Assembly: GCA_937891015.1 (NCBI GenBank)
Contig: CALAPY010000085.1
Span: 1 to 47,030 of the forward strand
Reading direction: 5' to 3'
DNA: 47,030 nucleotides
Origin: UBA2108 sp002713215
GTDB taxonomy: Bacteria; Bacteroidota; Bacteroidia; Flavobacteriales_G; Salibacteraceae
Position 1 is the stretch's first letter. Every line of letters begins with the position of its first letter. Shown in pieces: positions 42,683 through 47,030 of the stretch. A program made the translations under genes and the position numbers. Under the pieces are notes generated by a model. It searched no databases, had not been told where the DNA came from, and was given only the letters and a program-made list of their open reading frames with translations.

Positions 42683-42703
42683 TTAACAAAATTATTTTGT
42701 TAA
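42683..42703. repeat. Perfect 9-bp inverted repeat
   Basis: TTAACAAAA and TTTTGTTAA are exact reverse complements around TTA, in the AT-rich gap between the arsenic operon and the surface-protein gene. The gap 42538-43033 otherwise holds the ArsR operator, a promoter and a gene remnant. The function of the repeat is unknown. Confidence 0.45.
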
Positions 42704-42837
42704 AAAACTAGGACTGTCTCCTATTTTAATTGCTAATAACCAGTTATATACGCCCTTATTGAATTAAAATATTTTGAATGTTCTCAAAAAGTCCAACCAA
42801 ACGTTCGGTTTTTATATTTCGTCTGCGTTTTAGTGAT

Positions 42838-42845
42838 TAATTTTG
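42838..42845 (+). promoter_or_regulatory. -7 promoter element upstream of the gene remnant
   Basis: TAATTTTG is an exact TAnnTTTG match. It is 35 bases before the broken start at 42880 and 189 bases before the giant gene at 43034, for which I see no other promoter. Confidence 0.5.
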
Positions 42846-42879
42846 TAGCTCAACTATTACTAATTGTTTAATTACTATT

Positions 42880-43024
42880 ATGAATCGAATTCTATTATGG
42901 CGATCGTCCTTATGTTTCTAGTTGCGTCCATTTCAATATCTGGACAAGTAGGTAGTTATCTTTTACAGCATCTTTAGGAACTGTTACAGCTATATTGTTT
43001 TCGATTTCAGTTTTATTAAAATAA
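42880..43024 (+). pseudogene. Frameshifted remnant of a secreted-protein gene
   Basis: Three frames carry successive pieces of one plausible secreted N-terminus. ATG 42880 reads MNRILLWRSSLCF and stops. The frame from ATG 42897 reads MAIVLMFLVASISISGQ, a signal peptide, then VGSYLLQHL and stops at 42975. From 42962 a third frame reads FTASLGTVTAI and stops at 43022. The order signal peptide, VGSY, FTASLGT is like the start of Bacteroidota choice-of-anchor surface proteins. At least two frameshifts would be needed, so it is non-functional unless sequencing errors are involved. Confidence 0.5.
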
Positions 43025-43033
43025 ATATCAATT

Positions 43034-46000
43034 ATGACTAAAAATTATTTAAAGTTTTTTATTGCCTCCGTTTTTTCTTGGTTGTTTTTTGCTTCCGGGA
43101 ATAGTCAAACGGTTATTTCTGAAGATTTTTCTGTTTGCGCATTGCCTACCGGATGGACACAAGTATCCCAATCAAGTGACAGTTGGAGTTTCTGTGGTAG
43201 TGTTGATTTCGGCTCTACCTCTACAATTTTAGACCCTTTTGGTAACTCAGGTAGTTATGCAAGAATGGACTTTAGCGATGACCCGGATTCTACCGCGTTG
43301 CAAACCCCAAAAGTTTATGTTGGAAGTTTGACAACTCCAGAGCTTTCTTTCTGGTATAATAGTCAGACAACAACTTCCTCCTTTACTCCAAAGAATCAAT
43401 TTTACGTCCAGTATTGGAATGGAAGTTCTTGGGTGGTTATGCACCAAGATTCAGTAGTTAGTGGTTGGAAAAAGTACACATATACACTCACAAGTTCCTT
43501 TGGAACATTTGCATCTGGAGATAGTGTCCAGTTAAGATTTGGTGCCCATGAAGGCGGTCTAAACATGGGTGGTACGGGAACCACTACATATGACCAAGAT
43601 ATGGCTCTAGACCATATTTTATTACGTGAGACCCCTACTTGTTTTCCTCCTACAAGCATTAGAGATACCAATATAGCAGCAACTTCTAACACTATATTAT
43701 TTAACGCGGTAGGTTCAGGTACTTCAATTCAATATGAATACGGCTTAAGTAATTTTACACAAGGCACTGGAACTAGTGCCATAATAAGTTCCTCTTCTGT
43801 TGGTCTAAGTTCACTTACAGCAGCAACTGGATACGATATATATTTCAGAGAGATTTGTTCTCCTGGCGATTCTTCTGCATGGGCTAAGCATTCTTTTACC
43901 ACATTATATGCTACGCCATTGGAAAATAATTTTACGGGATTCACGGGCTCTAATTTAAGTTCAGTTTTTCCAGGTTGGAAAGAATCTACTAATGTTATTC
44001 CTTCAGGAACCACTTCTTCCTGGACGGTATCAAACACCACCCAAACCACTGCGTTTGGAAAAACGACGGCTAAAGTTAATCTGTATACTACCACCAGAGA
44101 CGAATGGATAATTTCACCTCGTTTTGGAGTAACCTCCACAGATTCCTTGAGATTTAAGGCTGCAGTAACTAATTATAATTCTGCTGGCATAGATTCTATG
44201 GGTTCTGACGACTCCGTGATGGTTCGTATCTCCAATGACAACGGAGCAAGCTGGACTAACGTAATGGTGTTTACCAAGGCCAATGCTTTAACGAATACAC
44301 TTACAAGTTTTAGTATGAGCTTGAGTGCTTATAATGGTCAAGCCATCCAAGTTGCTTTTTATGCACAAGATGGACCTACCAATGACCCTGAAGATTACGA
44401 TTTTCATATTACCGATATTTTTATGGGAACACCTCCTAACCTGGATATGAAGGCAAATAGTGCTTACACCAAAAGTGGGTGTTTAGGATATGCTCAACCT
44501 ATATATGTGGTTATAGAAAACAACACGAGTACAACAATTAACTTTGGAACTAACAATACTACAGTTGGTGCAAAAATTACTGGTCAGGTAAATACAACAA
44601 TTAGTAAGGTTTTATCGTCTGATACATTGGTTGGTGGTGATACCATGCATGTACTTGTTGATACTGTATTAATGACTGCTGCCGGAAGTTATGCAATTAA
44701 ACCTTTTACAGTCGTATCTGGTGATGGTAATACGAGTAATGATTCTGGAAGCGTATTAAATTTAACTCAAACGGCAACTTATGCAACTCCTCAAAAAGTG
44801 GATTTTGCAGGTTTTACAGGGACTAACCTTTCTTCCGTTTTCGCTGGTTGGAGTGAGGCAGATGGCAAACCTGTTCCTTCAGGAACATCATCTTCCTGGA
44901 CCAATTCAAATGCAGTGCAACAATCGGCATTAGGAAAGACCGGAGCGAGGGTTAATCTTTACGGTACTGGCCAGCACGAATGGATTTTAAGCCCTAAGTT
45001 TTCTGTGTCAGGTACCGATACTTTGCTATTTAAAGGAGCAGTAACGAATTGGAATAGTGCTGCTACAGATGCTATGGGCTCAGATGATAGTATGAATGTT
45101 ATGATTTCTACGGATTGTGGAGGTTCTTGGACCAGAATCTTCTCTATTACTACCAGTAATGAGCCTGGAAACAGTTATACTTCATATAAAGTTCCATTGG
45201 GAAGTTATTCAGGAAACGCTGCAATAATTGGATTCTTTGGAACGGTTGGTACTACTTCAGGTCAGGATTATGATTTTCATTTGACTGATATTTTTATTGG
45301 TACTCCTCCTTCAAACGATTTGGGTGTAACTGCCATTACAGAACCTACAGGTGGCTGTGGTGATGATTCTACACAAGTAAAAGTGGCTGTATTTAACTAT
45401 GGTAGTGCTACTCAATCCAGTATTGGTGTTACTGTTGACGTTACCGGATCGGCTACAACTTCACTTTCTACAACAATTGCTTCTTTGGCTTCAGGTAAGG
45501 CAGATACAGTGGTGGTTGGAACATTGAATACCTTAGCAGGTGGTACCTACAATTTCAAAGGATATACTACCCACTCAGGGGATCAGGATAATTCAAATGA
45601 TACTACAATGAGTGCAGGTGTTTCTATTGGTCTTGTTCCAAATGCGCCAAGTGTTGCATCAAATAGCACGGTTTGTGCAGGAACTGATACCACCTTGATA
45701 GCTACAGCAGGATCAGTAGGTTATCGTTGGTTTAGTTCCAAAACTGGAGGAACTGCGATAAGTACTTCTGATACTTTGAAAATTACAAATGCAATTAAGA
45801 CAGATACTTTTTATGTAGAGACATTCCCAATGGCAAAAGGAAATGCTGGGGCTGCTAATAATTCAATAGGAAGTGGTGGAACATATACAACTTTTACAGA
45901 TGGGTTGGTATTTGATGCTAAAAGTGCTTTTGTATTAGATTCTGTTACTGTATATGCAGGTGGTACAGGAAATGTAACCGTTCGATTATTGAGTTCTACA

Positions 46001-47030
46001 AATACTGTACTTCAGACCAAGGTGATTGCGGTTGGATCTTCCGGAGCAAATCAGCTTGCTGTAGGATTCTCAATCCCTGTTGGTACAGGTTATAAACTTG
46101 ATGCAAGTGGTTCTACTGTATCAAACTTATATAGAAACAGCGGGGGAGCAACTTATCCTTTTAATTCAACTGGTGGAGCCGTTTCTATTAAACAAGCAAT
46201 TAACGGTTTAGCGGGATACTACTACTTTTTCTACAATTGGGTAGTCACTGAGGAAGGTTGTGCATCAGACAGAAGCATGGCCATTCTAAATGTAACTCCC
46301 CTTCCAGTATTCTCTTTAGGAAAGGATACGGCATTCTGTGGAGCTTCTTCTATTAACTATGTATTGGATGCAACTACAAGTGGTGCAACTTACAAGTGGA
46401 GTGATAACTCAACTAATGCTACATTGACTGTAACTGCACCTGGAACTTACTATTGTGAGGTTACTAAGTCTTCTTGTTCCTCAACTGATACGGTTAAAGT
46501 TGGAGCTAACCCTCTACCAACCGTTAACTTCCCAAATCCTAATAATGTTTGTAGTAATGATACTGCTACGACCTTAACCGGAGCCACTCCAGTTGGAGGT
46601 GTTTATTCAGGAACTAATGTTACCGGAGGTAAATTTAATCCGGTAAGTGCAGGAGCAGGTCAGGATACACTTTATTATACTTTTACCGATACTATCGGTT
46701 GTAAAGCTTCAGACACTGCATACATAACAGTTGATGCTGCACCAAACGTAACCATGACTTCATTAAGTGATGTTTGTCTTGGAAGTTCACCATTTAATTT
46801 AACTGGTGGAATGCCAGCTGGAGGTACTTATTCTGGAACCGGAGTAAACAGTTCAGGAATATTTACTGCTGATACTGCGGGTGTTGGAACACATAGTATT
46901 ACGTATTCATTTACCAATACTCAAGGTTGTACCGATACAGCATCACAATCTCAGGTGGTTAACGCATTACCTACAGTTAGTTTTTCAACTCAGAATAACT
47001 GGTGTTTGAATGCGGCTCCGATAAATCTAA
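43034..47030 (+). CDS. Giant repetitive cell-surface protein (partial, N-terminal 1,332 codons)
   Basis: The frame runs from ATG 43034 to the right edge without a stop. A signal peptide (residues 1-25, FFIASVFSWLFFASGNSQ) is followed by a choice-of-anchor/MAM-like domain (EDFSVCALPTGWTQVS, then LRFGAHEGG), a fibronectin-like stretch, two near-identical choice-of-anchor J modules (43921-44440 and 44801-45315), CARDB-like segments, an Ig-like stretch with TVCAGTDTTLIATA, and PKD-like repeats with GGVYSGTNV and GGTYSGTGV. Such proteins end in a T9SS sorting or gliding-associated domain, which would lie beyond the window. Probably an adhesin; role unproven. Confidence 0.9.
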   Translation, partial: MTKNYLKFFIASVFSWLFFASGNSQTVISEDFSVCALPTGWTQVSQSSDSWSFCGSVDFGSTSTILDPFGNSGSYARMDFSDDPDSTALQTPKVYVGSLTTPELSFWYNSQTTTSSFTPKNQFYVQYWNGSSWVVMHQDSVVSGWKKYTYTLTSSFGTFASGDSVQLRFGAHEGGLNMGGTGTTTYDQDMALDHILLRETPTCFPPTSIRDTNIAATSNTILFNAVGSGTSIQYEYGLSNFTQGTGTSAIISSSSVGLSSLTAATGYDIYFREICSPGDSSAWAKHSFTTLYATPLENNFTGFTGSNLSSVFPGWKESTNVIPSGTTSSWTVSNTTQTTAFGKTTAKVNLYTTTRDEWIISPRFGVTSTDSLRFKAAVTNYNSAGIDSMGSDDSVMVRISNDNGASWTNVMVFTKANALTNTLTSFSMSLSAYNGQAIQVAFYAQDGPTNDPEDYDFHITDIFMGTPPNLDMKANSAYTKSGCLGYAQPIYVVIENNTSTTINFGTNNTTVGAKITGQVNTTISKVLSSDTLVGGDTMHVLVDTVLMTAAGSYAIKPFTVVSGDGNTSNDSGSVLNLTQTATYATPQKVDFAGFTGTNLSSVFAGWSEADGKPVPSGTSSSWTNSNAVQQSALGKTGARVNLYGTGQHEWILSPKFSVSGTDTLLFKGAVTNWNSAATDAMGSDDSMNVMISTDCGGSWTRIFSITTSNEPGNSYTSYKVPLGSYSGNAAIIGFFGTVGTTSGQDYDFHLTDIFIGTPPSNDLGVTAITEPTGGCGDDSTQVKVAVFNYGSATQSSIGVTVDVTGSATTSLSTTIASLASGKADTVVVGTLNTLAGGTYNFKGYTTHSGDQDNSNDTTMSAGVSIGLVPNAPSVASNSTVCAGTDTTLIATAGSVGYRWFSSKTGGTAISTSDTLKITNAIKTDTFYVETFPMAKGNAGAANNSIGSGGTYTTFTDGLVFDAKSAFVLDSVTVYAGGTGNVTVRLLSSTNTVLQTKVIAVGSSGANQLAVGFSIPVGTGYKLDASGSTVSNLYRNSGGATYPFNSTGGAVSIKQAINGLAGYYYFFYNWVVTEEGCASDRSMAILNVTPLPVFSLGKDTAFCGASSINYVLDATTSGATYKWSDNSTNATLTVTAPGTYYCEVTKSSCSSTDTVKVGANPLPTVNFPNPNNVCSNDTATTLTGATPVGGVYSGTNVTGGKFNPVSAGAGQDTLYYTFTDTIGCKASDTAYITVDAAPNVTMTSLSDVCLGSSPFNLTGGMPAGGTYSGTGVNSSGIFTADTAGVGTHSITYSFTNTQGCTDTASQSQVVNALPTVSFSTQNNWCLNAAPINL

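Noticed and set aside
43729..44139. A 136-codon minus-strand open frame inside the giant gene
   Set aside because: It mirrors the Thr/Ser-rich repeats of the surface protein and lacks a start context or known motif.

Overview
The window looks like chromosomal DNA from a member of the Bacteroidota, most likely the order Flavobacteriales. The reasons are three secreted proteins with type IX secretion (T9SS) C-terminal sorting domains, a gldA gliding-motility ATPase, a large Ig/choice-of-anchor-type surface protein, weak ribosome binding sites, and many start-proximal promoters carrying the Bacteroidota -7 element TAnnTTTG. Family or genus cannot be fixed from this sequence. No rRNA, tRNA, CRISPR array, integrase or insertion sequence was seen.

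Layout. (1) 1-2786, minus strand: a surface-polysaccharide block (Wzz-like chain-length protein, family 2 glycosyltransferase, O-antigen polymerase/ligase cut by the window edge). (2) 2871-3884: glycosylasparaginase. (3) 3942-10940: a TetR regulator, a perfect 16-bp inverted-repeat operator, then a tight operon of a LolA-like periplasmic protein, three FtsX/LolE-type permeases, a LolD-type ATPase and an outer-membrane beta-barrel protein. This reads as a complete inner-membrane-to-outer-membrane transport path and is my best candidate for an under-described system. (4) 11042-21661: a bifunctional penicillin-binding protein, a PIF1-like helicase, then a mixed run (DUF3667 protein, KAP-family P-loop NTPase, DUF1801 protein, two GNAT acetyltransferases, secreted hydrolase-like protein, DUF418 membrane protein). 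(5) 21872-26196: T9SS cargo proteins, including a cyclophilin, plus a serine hydrolase. (6) 26271-31496: ABC-F ATPase, a small protein with an HEPN-like RNxxxH motif, RsgA, a methyltransferase and GldA. (7) 31575-32828: metK.

(8) 33033-40526: a nitrous-oxide reduction cluster: fasciclin lipoprotein, cytochrome c lipoprotein, NosZ (lipoprotein/Sec-type, as in clade II), a four-helix membrane protein, NosL, NosD, NosF, NosY and an Rrf2-type regulator with three cysteines. The cytochrome would feed electrons to NosZ; NosL, NosD, NosF and NosY would supply copper and sulfur for the active site; the Rrf2 protein is likely to sense NO or Fe-S status. (9) 40547-42537, minus strand: an arsenic operon (arsR, arsI-like, arsC, SDR oxidoreductase) behind an imperfect palindromic operator. 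(10) 42838-47030: a promoter, a frameshifted remnant of a secreted-protein gene, and the first 1,332 codons of a very large repetitive surface protein that runs off the right edge.

All functional calls come from reading motifs and family resemblance by eye; no database search was run.
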